Of a stretch of 64,000 nt of DNA, positions 8,392 to 16,769 are shown piece by piece. The position numbers and the translations under genes were made by a program. Origin of the DNA: an uncultured Lachnospiraceae bacterium (lineage in GTDB: Bacteria > Bacillota > Clostridia > Lachnospirales > Lachnospiraceae); the NCBI GenBank assembly GCA_947593735.1, contig CANQDT010000004.1:42321-106320 (forward strand), in the 5' to 3' direction. How positions within the stretch are numbered: position 1 is the first letter of the stretch; each line of letters starts with the position of its first letter. The notes under the pieces are model-generated. The model was not told the DNA's origin. It saw only the letters and a list, made by a program, of their open reading frames with translations, and did not search any database.

Positions 8392-9528
8392 TCACAGCCT
8401 GCGGGGCGCTCCGGTTGAAGAACGCGTGATCAGCCGGACCGGAACGGTGAAGGACTGTGCGGGCGCCGCAGGATCGCCCATCGAGGCGAGCAGCGCGTCG
8501 CTGATCGATTGACCGATCAGGGAAAAATCCTGCGCCGCCGTGGTCAGCCCGGCAGATTCGGCAAACGACAGGTTGTCGAAGCCGCATAAGCTCAGATCTC
8601 CCGGCACATCCAGATCAAGGAGCGCGCAGCACGAACGGATCAGGGACGCGACAAAATCGTTTTCCGCGAGAATCGCGGTGACGCCACTGTCATATAATTG
8701 TTTTACCGTAACCGCCATCGGGTGCTCCCGGCTTGTGATCGGCTCGTCATAGGGCAGCTTGTGTTCATAAGAGATAATATTCGCGGGAGACGGGGACAGC
8801 CCAGCGACGCGGAGCTGGTGCAGATAGCCGCCGAACCGGTTCCGCACGGACGAGGTCGTTTCCATAGGCGCCGCGGCAAAAAAAGCGATGTTTTTATGCC
8901 CGAGGGAGAGCAAATGCTCGGTCAGGAGTCGCCCGCCCTCAAAATTGTCGGATACGACATTGTGGACATAAGGGCAATCGGTTGATTTGTCCATGATGAC
9001 GACGGGAATCCCCCTCATTGCGAAAGAATTGATCGCCGACAGATGGATCTGGTCGGTGATCGGGTAATAGATTAGACCGCTGATATCCTGGGATCGGAGC
9101 ATCGACAGGATTTTTTTCTCATTTTTCAGCGACCGGTCGGAGACGTATAAGTTTAAAAAATGCCCGGTCCGGTCCAGCGACTGATGCAGGACCCGGATCG
9201 TTTCGGACAGCCCGCCGATCGCCATGTCGAACGGGAGAAGGAGGGAAACGGTTTTGGATCCGGAGGGAAGGCGGTCGGCATGGGAAATCACATTCTGCGC
9301 GTTGAGCGCGACAAAGCTGCCGACGCCCCGCTTCCGATACAGGACGCCCATATGCTCCAGCTCCGTGATCGCGCGCTTGGCGGTGATCCGGCTGACGCCG
9401 TACTGCTCTGACAACATCTTCTCCGTACACAGAGGTTTGGCGTAGGAAAACTCCTGGCGTTCGATCTGCGCGATGAGATCGTCCATAATAGTTTGATATT
9501 TCGGTTTGTTCCTCTCATACGTTTCCAT
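8392..9528 (-). CDS. GntR-type HTH fused to LacI-type sugar-binding domain (AraR-like regulator)
   Basis: This 378-residue regulator has an N-terminal GntR winged helix (LSEQYGVSRITAKRAITELE, then YRKRGVGSFV). It is followed by a LacI/GalR-type periplasmic-binding-protein-like effector domain (SLLLPFDMAIGGLSETI, DISGLIYYPITD, VVIMDKSTDCPYVHNVVSDN, CGFDNLSFAESAGLTT). This layout is known from AraR of Bacillus, which binds a sugar and leaves its operator. The start at base 9528 has a GGAGAA site. It lies upstream of and divergent from the GH38 gene, separated by the hairpin-repeat array, so it probably controls the mannosidase-SGNH operon; the inducer is unknown. Confidence 0.85.
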   Translation of the reverse strand: METYERNKPKYQTIMDDLIAQIERQEFSYAKPLCTEKMLSEQYGVSRITAKRAITELEHMGVLYRKRGVGSFVALNAQNVISHADRLPSGSKTVSLLLPFDMAIGGLSETIRVLHQSLDRTGHFLNLYVSDRSLKNEKKILSMLRSQDISGLIYYPITDQIHLSAINSFAMRGIPVVIMDKSTDCPYVHNVVSDNFEGGRLLTEHLLSLGHKNIAFFAAAPMETTSSVRNRFGGYLHQLRVAGLSPSPANIISYEHKLPYDEPITSREHPMAVTVKQLYDSGVTAILAENDFVASLIRSCCALLDLDVPGDLSLCGFDNLSFAESAGLTTAAQDFSLIGQSISDALLASMGDPAAPAQSFTVPVRLITRSSTGAPRRL

Positions 9529-9556
9529 CGTTTTCTCCAATAATAGGATATGTGCA

Positions 9557-9957
9557 CATTTCCCCAAAGGAAAATGGCTCCTTTTCGGTGTTGTGCGGGT
9601 AAAAAGGGGAATCACATGATACCTCGGATTGCTCCGTACTGCGTACTCGCGCAATCCGGCAACACCTCAAATCCGCGCATTTTCCCAAGGGAAATGGCTC
9701 CTTTTCGGTGTTGTGCGGGCAAAAGGGGAATCACATGATACCTCGGATTGCTCCGTACTGCGTACTCGCGCAATCCGGCAACACCTCAAATCCGCGCATT
9801 TTCCCAAGGGAAATGGCTCCTTTTCGGTGTTGTGCGGGCAAAAGGGGAATCACATGATACCTCGGATTGCTCCGTACTGCGTACTCGCGCAATCCGGCAA
9901 CACCTCAAATCCGCGCATTTCCCCAAGGGAAATGGCTTCTTTTCGGTGTTGTGCGGG
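9557..9957. repeat. Tandem array of ~119-bp hairpin-forming repeats, about 3.4 units
   Basis: Nearly identical units recur with the anchor AAATGGCT at 9572, 9692, 9811 and 9930 (periods 120, 119, 119). Each unit can fold two hairpins. Hairpin A is CGGATTGC / GCAATCCG with an inner GTAC-TGC-GTAC. Hairpin B is CAACACC / GGTGTTG enclosing CATTTTCCC-AA-GGGAAATG. The array fills most of the 645-bp space between the divergent regulator and GH38 genes. An open frame runs through the units but has no coding character. It could be a REP/BIME-like element or a structured RNA array. Confidence 0.85.
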
Positions 9958-10005
9958 TTTCAAGGTTATGCATTTTTGCGTAAACGCAAATGCATAACTT
10001 TGAAA
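9958..10005. repeat. Long near-perfect palindrome closing the repeat array
   Basis: TTTCAAGGTTATGCAT reads into TTTTTGCG, a TAAA loop, then CGCAA and ATGCATAACTTTGAAA. This makes a roughly 21-bp stem with one mismatch and a two-base bulge. There is no T-tract beyond it. It abuts the last repeat unit and precedes the GH38 promoter region. Confidence 0.7.
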
Positions 10006-10064
10006 GCCCTGGTATCATTATAATAAATTTCGGGGTGTGTGTCAATGATAGATCAAATAGGAAT

Positions 10065-10076
10065 ATGATATATCAT
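10065..10076. promoter_or_regulatory. Possible operator upstream of the GH38 promoter
   Basis: ATGATATATCAT is a perfect 12-bp palindrome about 35 bp before the -35 box. A second imperfect palindrome, TTTGGTATATCAAA, overlaps the -10 end (10138-10151). Either could bind the neighbouring GntR-LacI-type regulator; this is inference. Confidence 0.4.
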
Positions 10077-10110
10077 TAAAAGATTTTTGGCGGAAACAGA
10101 GAAATAATCG

Positions 10111-10139
10111 TTGACAGAGAAACAGGGTGATGGTATATT
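10111..10139 (+). promoter_or_regulatory. Promoter of the GH38-SGNH operon
   Basis: TTGACA at 10111-10116, a 17-bp spacer, then TATATT at 10134-10139. The GH38 ATG follows at 10174 with an AGGAG site. Confidence 0.75.
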
Positions 10140-10173
10140 TGGTATATCAAATTAGGAGACAGGAGTATGCAGT

Positions 10174-12894
10174 ATGGGGAAGAAAAAGACCGTACATATT
10201 ATTTCCCATTCCCACTGGGACCGGGAGTGGTATCTGCCGTTTGAGTGTCACAGGATGCGGCTTGTGGAGCTGATCGACGGCGTTATGGAGCTGTTTGAGA
10301 ATGACCCGGAATACCGGCATTTCTTTTTGGACGGGCAGACGATTGTTCTGGAGGATTATCTGGCGGTCAAGCCGAAGGAGCGGGAGCGGCTGAGGGCGCA
10401 CGTGGAGAGCGGCAGGTTTCAGATCGGGCCGTGGTATGTGCTGCAGGATGAGTTTTTGACGAGCGGGGAATCCAATATCCGCAATCTGCTTGTGGGAATA
10501 CAGATGGCAAAGGAGTTTGGCGCGGTCAGCAGGATCGGATATTTCCCGGACGCGTTCGGGAACGCCGGGCAGATGCCGCAGATCTTGAAGCAGGCGGGCA
10601 TGGAAGCGGTCGTTTATGGGCGCGGCGTAAAGCCGGTCGGCTTTAATAATGATGTCCAGACCGGAGAATACGAATCGGTATTTTCAGAAATGATCTGGGA
10701 GTCGCCGGATGGCAGCAGCCTGCCGGGGATTCTGTTTTATCACTGGTACAATAACGCGATGGAGCTTCCGACCGAAGAAGAAGCGGCGCGGGAATATTGG
10801 GACAGGGAGCTGGAACTGGCGGAGCGATACGCGGGAACGGATCAACTTTTGTTTATGAACGGCTGCGACCATCAGCCGCCGCAGGCGGACATAAGCAAAG
10901 CGATCGCGCTGGCGGAGAAACTCCATCCGGAGATCGCGTTCGTCCACTCGGATCTGGAAACGTATATCAAAGCGGTGAAAGCGGAACTGCCGGATCTGAT
11001 TTCCCATATCCGGGGCGAATTGACCAGCCAGGAGACGGACGGCTGCGTTACGCTGGTCAATACGGCGTCCTCCCGCGTGGATCTGAAAACAAGGAACCGG
11101 CGCTGCGAGCTGGCGCTGGAAAAACGTGCGGAACCGCTCTCGGTTTTCGCCGCGCTGCTCGGGAAGCCGTATCCGGCGGAGATGCTCCTGTATAGCTGGA
11201 AAACGCTGATGCAGAACCATCCGCACGACAGTATCTGCTGCTGCAGTGTCGATGAAGTCGGCAGGGAGATGAAAACGCGGTATGAAAAAAGTATGCAGGT
11301 CGCGGACGCGTTGAGCGCGGACGCGCTGGAATATTTGTCGGGAAAAATTTCAACGGACCGGCGGACGGACTCCGCCGGGTCGCGGTGGCCGTTTCTTGTA
11401 TTTAATATGGACGGATGGGAAAAAAGCGGGGTCACAGAGATCACGCTTACGGTTGATCGGGATGATTCGCCGGATCTTGCCGCGGCATATGACGCGATGC
11501 GGGAGCGGACGATCCCCGGTCTGCGCGTGACAGACGCGCATGGGAAACCCGTTGACGCCCACATTGAGGACCTCCGCGCGGGATTCGGCTATACGCTGCC
11601 CCGGGACCGGTTCCGTCAACGATATATGGCGAGACGGGTAAAGGTTGTGTTTGAGGCGGAAAGGGTTCCGGCGCTCGGATATCAGATCTATTATCTGGAG
11701 GAAGCCGGCGGGAAGCCGGAGCGCGGGTCGCTCGTCACCGGCGAGCGCCGGATGGAGAATGACAATATCCGCGTGCAGATCGAGGACGACGGTTCCTTTA
11801 CGATCACGGACAAACGGAACGGGACGGTGTTCCCGCGCGTCGGATGGCTGGAAGATACCGGGGATATCGGAAACGAATATGTCTACGTGCAGTCGGCGGA
11901 TAAGAAGACCGTGACAACGAAAGGCGTGCCCGCGGCGATCCGGCTGGCGGAGGATGAGCCGTACCGGGCGGTTTATGAGATCACGCATTGTATGGAAATC
12001 CCGGTATCGGCAGATGAAACATTGGAACTGGAGCGGAACCGGATGGTTCCCCTGTTTGAGAGAAAAGCCGGGAGAAGCGGGGAGACGGCGGAAGTAACCG
12101 TCGTGACCAGGCTGAGCCTGACAAAGAGCGCGAAAGGCGTGAAAGCGGAAACCACCATTCAGAATACGGCGGGCGACCACCGTCTGCGGGTGATGGTGCC
12201 GACCGGGCTTCGGACGGACTGGCACCGGGCGGATTCCCTGTTTGAAGTGGTAAAGCGGAACAACCGGCACGGCGCGCAGTGGAAAAATCCGAGCGGCTGT
12301 GAACACGAGCAGGCGTTTGTTTCGATGGAGGACGACCGCGCGGGCATCCTCGTCTGCAATGTCGGACTGTATGAATATGAAGTCCTCCCGGACGACAATA
12401 CCATCGCGGTCACGCTGCTCCGCGCGGTTGGGGAGATGGGCGACTGGGGCGTATTTCCAACGCCGGAAGCGCAGCTGCGGGGAACCTGTACGGTCACATA
12501 CGGAATCGTTCCGTTTTCGCCCGGAGAAGCGCCGGACATTTACCATGAGGCATACCAGTTCCAGACCGGATTATCGGCGGTCCAGACGGACATTCATGCC
12601 GGAACGGAAGCGTTTGACCATGGGATGCTCTCCTGGGAAGGAAACGCGCTGAACCTGACCGGGTGGAAGCTCGCGGAAGACCGGAACGGGGTCGTGGCGC
12701 GGTTTGTCAACAACAGCGAAGCGGGATCGGAACTTCTCATCCGGCGCGGGGAATGGTTCGACCGGATCCGGAAAAGCAATGTGGTGGAAGAAAGACTGGA
12801 AGAAATACCGGAGCACGGCGGGATATACCGGATCAGGCTGGCTCCGTGCGAGATTTTGACGATCAGGCTGGAAAGGAGCAGGAATCATGAATAA
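10174..12894 (+). CDS. Alpha-mannosidase, glycoside hydrolase family 38
   Basis: This 906-residue protein opens with IISHSHWDREWYLPFE, the zinc-binding start of GH38. It has the nucleophile region GYFPDAFGNAGQMPQIL, where the Asp is the expected catalytic residue, and the later zinc His in MQNHPHDSICCCSVDE. The C-terminal half is the beta-rich GH38 domain. No signal peptide is visible, so it acts in the cytoplasm on imported mannosides. The closest named relatives by layout are MngB-type enzymes that cleave 2-O-(6-phospho-)mannosylglycerate; the substrate here cannot be told from sequence. ATG 10174 has AGGAG 8 bp upstream. It overlaps the next gene by 8 bp. Confidence 0.93.
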   Translation: MGKKKTVHIISHSHWDREWYLPFECHRMRLVELIDGVMELFENDPEYRHFFLDGQTIVLEDYLAVKPKERERLRAHVESGRFQIGPWYVLQDEFLTSGESNIRNLLVGIQMAKEFGAVSRIGYFPDAFGNAGQMPQILKQAGMEAVVYGRGVKPVGFNNDVQTGEYESVFSEMIWESPDGSSLPGILFYHWYNNAMELPTEEEAAREYWDRELELAERYAGTDQLLFMNGCDHQPPQADISKAIALAEKLHPEIAFVHSDLETYIKAVKAELPDLISHIRGELTSQETDGCVTLVNTASSRVDLKTRNRRCELALEKRAEPLSVFAALLGKPYPAEMLLYSWKTLMQNHPHDSICCCSVDEVGREMKTRYEKSMQVADALSADALEYLSGKISTDRRTDSAGSRWPFLVFNMDGWEKSGVTEITLTVDRDDSPDLAAAYDAMRERTIPGLRVTDAHGKPVDAHIEDLRAGFGYTLPRDRFRQRYMARRVKVVFEAERVPALGYQIYYLEEAGGKPERGSLVTGERRMENDNIRVQIEDDGSFTITDKRNGTVFPRVGWLEDTGDIGNEYVYVQSADKKTVTTKGVPAAIRLAEDEPYRAVYEITHCMEIPVSADETLELERNRMVPLFERKAGRSGETAEVTVVTRLSLTKSAKGVKAETTIQNTAGDHRLRVMVPTGLRTDWHRADSLFEVVKRNNRHGAQWKNPSGCEHEQAFVSMEDDRAGILVCNVGLYEYEVLPDDNTIAVTLLRAVGEMGDWGVFPTPEAQLRGTCTVTYGIVPFSPGEAPDIYHEAYQFQTGLSAVQTDIHAGTEAFDHGMLSWEGNALNLTGWKLAEDRNGVVARFVNNSEAGSELLIRRGEWFDRIRKSNVVEERLEEIPEHGGIYRIRLAPCEILTIRLERSRNHE

Positions 12895-13720
12895 AATACA
12901 GATAACCGTGATCGGTGACAGTATTACGCAGGGAGTCGGCGTATACGGATCGGAGCAATGGGGGCGGAACGCCTATCCGGCGATCCTGGCGCGGATGCTT
13001 CAGAGAGAGCCGCGGCGGGAAATGGAGTTTCATGTGATCAACCGGGGAATGTCGGGCTGGTCGACCGCCCGTTCTTCAAACTGCCCGTATATGGAGATGG
13101 AAGGCGGGAAAGTGTGGAATCTCTGCCTGGAAGATCATTCGGATATTTATGTGATCGCGCTCGGGACAAATGATTCAAAATATATCCATGGGGACGACGA
13201 TTACAAAGGAAATTATACCTTTGTCCGGAACGGGGAGTTTTGCAGGGATTACCGCGCGATGATCGAGGCGCTTTATGAAAGGAACAAAGCGGTCCGGATT
13301 TACGCGTGCCTGCCGGTTCCATGCCTGCAGGAGACGCAGCCGGATCCGTTTTCAAAAGGAACGATCAACGAGTGCCGCCTGCGCGGCGTCCGGCAGGAGA
13401 TCCGGAAAGCGGCGGAACCTTTTTCCCGCGTAACGGTCGTTGATTTGAACCAGGCATATCTGGATGTGATCCATGGAGAAATATTGGAAGAAGCAAAAAA
13501 GAGAAAGTACACGCATACGTGCAGATGGATCCTGACGAGAGGCAGCGCGGCGCGCCTGAATGAGCTTGGGACGCCGAACGGGAAATATCTGTATGACCGG
13601 AACCTGGGCGGGCCGGACAGGATAAGGCTGCGCATTGACGGCATCCATCCGGGGCTTGCGGGTTCCCGTCTGATCGCGGAGACGATCTACGCCGCGTTAT
13701 GTCGGGATCTGCGGATCTGA
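12887..13720 (+). CDS. SGNH/GDSL-family hydrolase
   Basis: This 277-residue protein has block I ITVIGDSITQGVG (catalytic Ser), block II Gly in RGMSGWSTARS, block III IALGTNDSKYI (Asn) and block V DGIHPGLAGSRL (Asp/His), the full SGNH set. It has no signal peptide, so it is probably a cytoplasmic esterase removing acetyl or acyl groups from imported sugars before or after GH38 action. ATG 12887 follows AAAGGAG and overlaps the GH38 stop, implying translational coupling. Its 3' end overlaps the convergent AraC gene by 24 bp. Confidence 0.88.
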   Translation: MNKIQITVIGDSITQGVGVYGSEQWGRNAYPAILARMLQREPRREMEFHVINRGMSGWSTARSSNCPYMEMEGGKVWNLCLEDHSDIYVIALGTNDSKYIHGDDDYKGNYTFVRNGEFCRDYRAMIEALYERNKAVRIYACLPVPCLQETQPDPFSKGTINECRLRGVRQEIRKAAEPFSRVTVVDLNQAYLDVIHGEILEEAKKRKYTHTCRWILTRGSAARLNELGTPNGKYLYDRNLGGPDRIRLRIDGIHPGLAGSRLIAETIYAALCRDLRI

Positions 13721-14578
13721 CGGCGCCTGTTTCAGCTCGTCAATGGGAGAATGTCCCGTTACTTTGACAAAATTTCGATAGAACGTGGAATAGGTGGAAA
13801 ATCCGGTCTTCCTCGCGATCTCCGCCAGCATATAGCGCGGCGAGTCCGGATGGCCGCCCGCGTTGATGTAGGCGCGGGCAAGAGATATTTTTTCACGGAT
13901 GATATAGTCGTGGAGCGAGATCCCCACTTCCTGTTTGAATTTCTTCTGAATATAGATCTCGTCCCAGTAGAGCAGTTCCGTGATGTTGGATATGGAGATC
14001 GGCTCGCACAAATGGCACCGGACATAGTCCAGGATCGTGGAAGTCGGGCGGGAGTACGTCTGGCGTTCCGGGGGGGGTGCCGGTGCGTCCCGCCGTTCAT
14101 AGAGCACGAGCCAGGCGAGGATGTTTTCTACGGCGAGCGCGTAGAACAGCTGCAGCAGGGACTCGTCTCCGCCGCGGCTGGTGAGAAAAACATGGAGAAA
14201 AAGCTGGAGTTCCGAATCGGAAATTTCCGTATAATAATTTTCTTTTTGAAGCATGTTGTCGTTAAAGAGCCCGAGCAGAGTCTTTTGCCGCTCCGCCGCG
14301 AGCAGGTTGCTGTGGAAGCGGACGCGGAGATATTCCAGAGGTTCCTCGTTTACGGCAAAGCACCTGGCGGGCGTATTCGCCGGGATCAGGACAAGGCTGT
14401 CTTCCGGAAGAAGGAACGAGGTGCGGTCCTGCAATGAAAAATGCAATTTCCCCTGTATCAGATAAAACAATTCATACCAGCCCGCCATGGGAGCCGACGG
14501 GTAGGTAAATTCGGACGGATCCGCTGTTTCATAACAGAATTGGATGTTGATCAGATTCTGGCTGTTCCTCGTTTCCAT
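13697..14578 (-). CDS. AraC-family transcriptional regulator
   Basis: This 293-residue protein has an N-terminal cupin-like sensing domain (YELFYLIQGKLHFSLQ, LLPEDSLVLIPANTPARCF). A C-terminal double HTH follows (ISISNITELLYWDEIYIQKK and LAEIARKTGFSTYSTFYRNF, then GHSPIDE). It is a typical sugar-responsive activator. The start at 14578 has an upstream GGAG site. The gene converges on the SGNH gene with overlapping 3' ends and diverges from the secreted-protein gene at 14919, so it may control either; the effector is unknown. Confidence 0.9.
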   Translation of the reverse strand: METRNSQNLINIQFCYETADPSEFTYPSAPMAGWYELFYLIQGKLHFSLQDRTSFLLPEDSLVLIPANTPARCFAVNEEPLEYLRVRFHSNLLAAERQKTLLGLFNDNMLQKENYYTEISDSELQLFLHVFLTSRGGDESLLQLFYALAVENILAWLVLYERRDAPAPPPERQTYSRPTSTILDYVRCHLCEPISISNITELLYWDEIYIQKKFKQEVGISLHDYIIREKISLARAYINAGGHPDSPRYMLAEIARKTGFSTYSTFYRNFVKVTGHSPIDELKQAPSDPQIPT

Positions 14579-14813
14579 ATCGTTCCTGCTCCTTTCCTTT
14601 TTCCTGTCGGACATACATCCCCTATAGATACCATATAGAAAACGATCCGGGACGCTAAGCGGCGCCATGCCGCGGCTCCTGACATGATTATAAAAAACAG
14701 CGCGGGGAATGGTCAACGAAAAATCAGAGAATAAACAGAAAATGCAATATGAGAAAGCAAGATCTGCAAACACAATCCTGCCATTGTCTGGTAAAATAAG
14801 ACCATAAAAGTCT

Positions 14814-14850
14814 GGAACAGGGCAAAATTTTTGTGCGGAACGCCTGTTCC
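14814..14850. promoter_or_regulatory. Inverted repeat in the leader of the secreted-protein gene
   Basis: GGAACAGG (14814-14821) and CCTGTTCC (14843-14850) form a perfect 8-bp stem. It lies in the 340-bp gap 14579-14918 between the divergent AraC and secreted-protein genes. That gap also holds CTATA/TATAG arms near 14625-14640 but no clear consensus promoter. Confidence 0.45.
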
Positions 14851-14918
14851 ATTTCTATTCTGCGGCGGAATGTGGGAAACCCGGCAGAACGGAGCCAGAA
14901 AGAAAAAGGAGGAAAGAA

Positions 14919-16190
14919 ATGAGGAGATTTATGAAAAAAGCTGTTGCTCTTGCGCTGGCGGCAGCGATGATGATCCCGGTGAGCGGGATAAGCGCAGACG
15001 CGAAATTGGTATTGGCACAGGACACGATAGATGGAAAGGATTCGAGTCTTGTCACTACGGGAAACTGGGAGGGTAATACTGGCTATTTAAGATTTACAAC
15101 AACCGATGGAATTTTATATCTGGGCAATTATGACCTGTCCGCGGTCAGAAGCGTCAAGGTTACGATCAACAAATATGAAAAGAAAAATACTAATAATAAT
15201 CCGTATTCTTTAAGCCTTGGATATATGGATGTGGAAAAAGATACTGTTACGAATGACTATCTGGCGGCGCAGAGCGCAACGATCCGGGATGCAGACCATC
15301 GGATCGGTGGCGCGGTATTTGCAGGAGCAGGTAGCGGAGAGGATGAGAGGGTTGTCACGTTCCAGAATTCCGGTGTGACACTGGAACCGAGCGACGAAAA
15401 GCTGTCAATTTCTGAACAGAGAGACGCGAAGTATACGCTTGGCGAGTCGAATGCGGAAGGCGCGCTGATGTTGTACGCGCAGGCAGCGCAGACAACCATT
15501 CGGATTAAAAATATTGTGATCGAATATGTGAAAGAAGAAAAAGAAGAATATACGGTTACGGTCGACGGCGAGGCTTACAATAATGTGGCATACAACTCAC
15601 ATGTAACGGTAAAAGCGGATGCGGAAAAAGACGGCGTCCCGTTTACCTGCTGGGTGAAAAACGGCATGCCGGTGGCGCTTACGCCGGAATATAGTTTTTA
15701 TGTGCATGAAAACGCAACGCTGGAGCCGTATTATTCCGATGATAGTAGATACAATGGGTTCCCGGTAGATGCCCCCATGATCGGATATACGACGTATGAG
15801 GTGGACCAGGTTGCCAATACCATCACATATTATATTGAATATAACTGTAAAGACGCGGATACGGTGTTGCGGCCGTTTGTCAAGGTATACAAGACGACTA
15901 CAGGGGATGGTACGCCAGCGTTGGATGTAACGAACGCAGCCACGGCGAATAGCCTGCTGCATATGAATATGACAAGTTTCGGTCAGTACAAAGTGACCTT
16001 TGAAGGCTACAAGGATGAGAGCACAACGCCGATCACGGTTTCTGTCCGCTGCGCGGATGTGGATAATGCGAGTAACGTATCAACTTCATTTACCGCCTTG
16101 GTAGGACCTGGCTCTTGGAAACGGGCGTCGGTGGCTCATATAAGTGGAAATGTTAATAATCGTGTAAATGATTTCAAGAGTAATAACTAA
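14919..16190 (+). CDS. Secreted protein with carbohydrate-binding-like and beta-sandwich regions, function unknown
   Basis: This 423-residue protein has a signal peptide (KKAVALALAAAMMIPVSGI, cleavage near SADA). The N-terminal third (to about residue 205) looks like a jelly-roll carbohydrate-binding module of the CBM6 type: GYLRFTTTDGILYLGNYDL early and TTIRIKNIVIEYV at its end. A small domain follows (YTVTVDGEAYNNVAYNSHVT ... CWVKNGMPVALTPEYSFYV) and then an Ig-like C-terminal domain. No catalytic motif or wall anchor is recognised. ATG 14919 follows AAAGGAGG. The 54-residue peptide gene lies 20 bp behind, so the two are probably co-transcribed. Confidence 0.65.
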   Translation: MRRFMKKAVALALAAAMMIPVSGISADAKLVLAQDTIDGKDSSLVTTGNWEGNTGYLRFTTTDGILYLGNYDLSAVRSVKVTINKYEKKNTNNNPYSLSLGYMDVEKDTVTNDYLAAQSATIRDADHRIGGAVFAGAGSGEDERVVTFQNSGVTLEPSDEKLSISEQRDAKYTLGESNAEGALMLYAQAAQTTIRIKNIVIEYVKEEKEEYTVTVDGEAYNNVAYNSHVTVKADAEKDGVPFTCWVKNGMPVALTPEYSFYVHENATLEPYYSDDSRYNGFPVDAPMIGYTTYEVDQVANTITYYIEYNCKDADTVLRPFVKVYKTTTGDGTPALDVTNAATANSLLHMNMTSFGQYKVTFEGYKDESTTPITVSVRCADVDNASNVSTSFTALVGPGSWKRASVAHISGNVNNRVNDFKSNN

Positions 16191-16210
16191 GAAGTGGAGG
16201 GATATCGGAC

Positions 16211-16375
16211 ATGAAGAAAAGATATGTTACGCCCGAGATGGCGCAGACAGCGTTTCAGGTAGAGGATCTTATTACTGCTTCCGGAGCTGTGGCAGATAAA
16301 GTTACGATCAGCCCTGCGGGAGACGACGCGGGTCTGGAAGTTCACAGTACGAAAGTGGCGAGTATCTGGGACTAA
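16211..16375 (+). CDS. 54-residue peptide, precursor-like
   Basis: The peptide begins MKKRYVTPEMAQTAFQVED, continues LITASGAVADKV and ends STKVASIWD. A GGAGG site precedes ATG 16211. It has no membrane segment or signal peptide. The basic start with Tyr-x-x-Pro-Glu followed by an EDLITASG-like stretch resembles, from memory, short orphan peptides seen in Clostridia. Precursor-peptide status is a guess, as no maturation enzyme or transporter is nearby. It is followed by a good terminator, so it ends the transcript started by the secreted protein gene. Confidence 0.6.
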   Translation: MKKRYVTPEMAQTAFQVEDLITASGAVADKVTISPAGDDAGLEVHSTKVASIWD

Positions 16376-16420
16376 TTGGCGGTATAAAAAATTGAATATG
16401 TCTTAAGACAGAACAGAGAC

Positions 16421-16462
16421 AGTCCTGCGGGCAGCAAATGTTGCTCGCTGGGCTGTTTTTTT
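16421..16462 (+). terminator. Terminator after the peptide gene
   Basis: A 16-bp stem with G-U pairs and one mismatch (AGTCCTGCGGGCAGCA with TGTTGCTCGCTGGGCT) is followed by a T-run. The 394-bp gap 16376-16769 also holds a weaker hairpin with T6 near 16589-16622 and the promoter at 16654. Confidence 0.75.
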
Positions 16463-16653
16463 GCGAGGACTGCTATCCCCGCAGAACGAATACGGTAGTT
16501 TCAAATGATGGACATATTTGTTTTTTGTCACCTGTATATTTTTTGTTGGAGATTAAATTGAATTTGTCATAGGACGTAGCAAAGGCGGTTCCGCGGGCGA
16601 TCAATGTGCCGCAGGGCTTTTTTATTGCAAATAAATGGGGATTATATTCATTA

Positions 16654-16682
16654 TTGACATATTCTGGGAAATCCTGTATAAT
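16654..16682 (+). promoter_or_regulatory. Consensus promoter of the Rpn-like gene
   Basis: TTGACA at 16654-16659 and TATAAT at 16677-16682 are exactly 17 bp apart, an exact sigma-A consensus. Confidence 0.85.
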
Positions 16683-16769
16683 GGTAAAAACTGGAAATAT
16701 GAGTGCGCAGCCACTTCTTTTTATTACGGTTTTTTGAATTATCTGTTGTAATCGCAAGGAGAATGTTGT

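Noticed and set aside
9557..9957. CRISPR array
   Set aside because: Units are ~119 bp and contiguous with no unique spacers, and no cas genes are near.
9629..10023. Open frames running through the hairpin repeats
   Set aside because: They repeat the same non-coding unit in shifting frames because the period is 119-120; there is no start context and no protein character.
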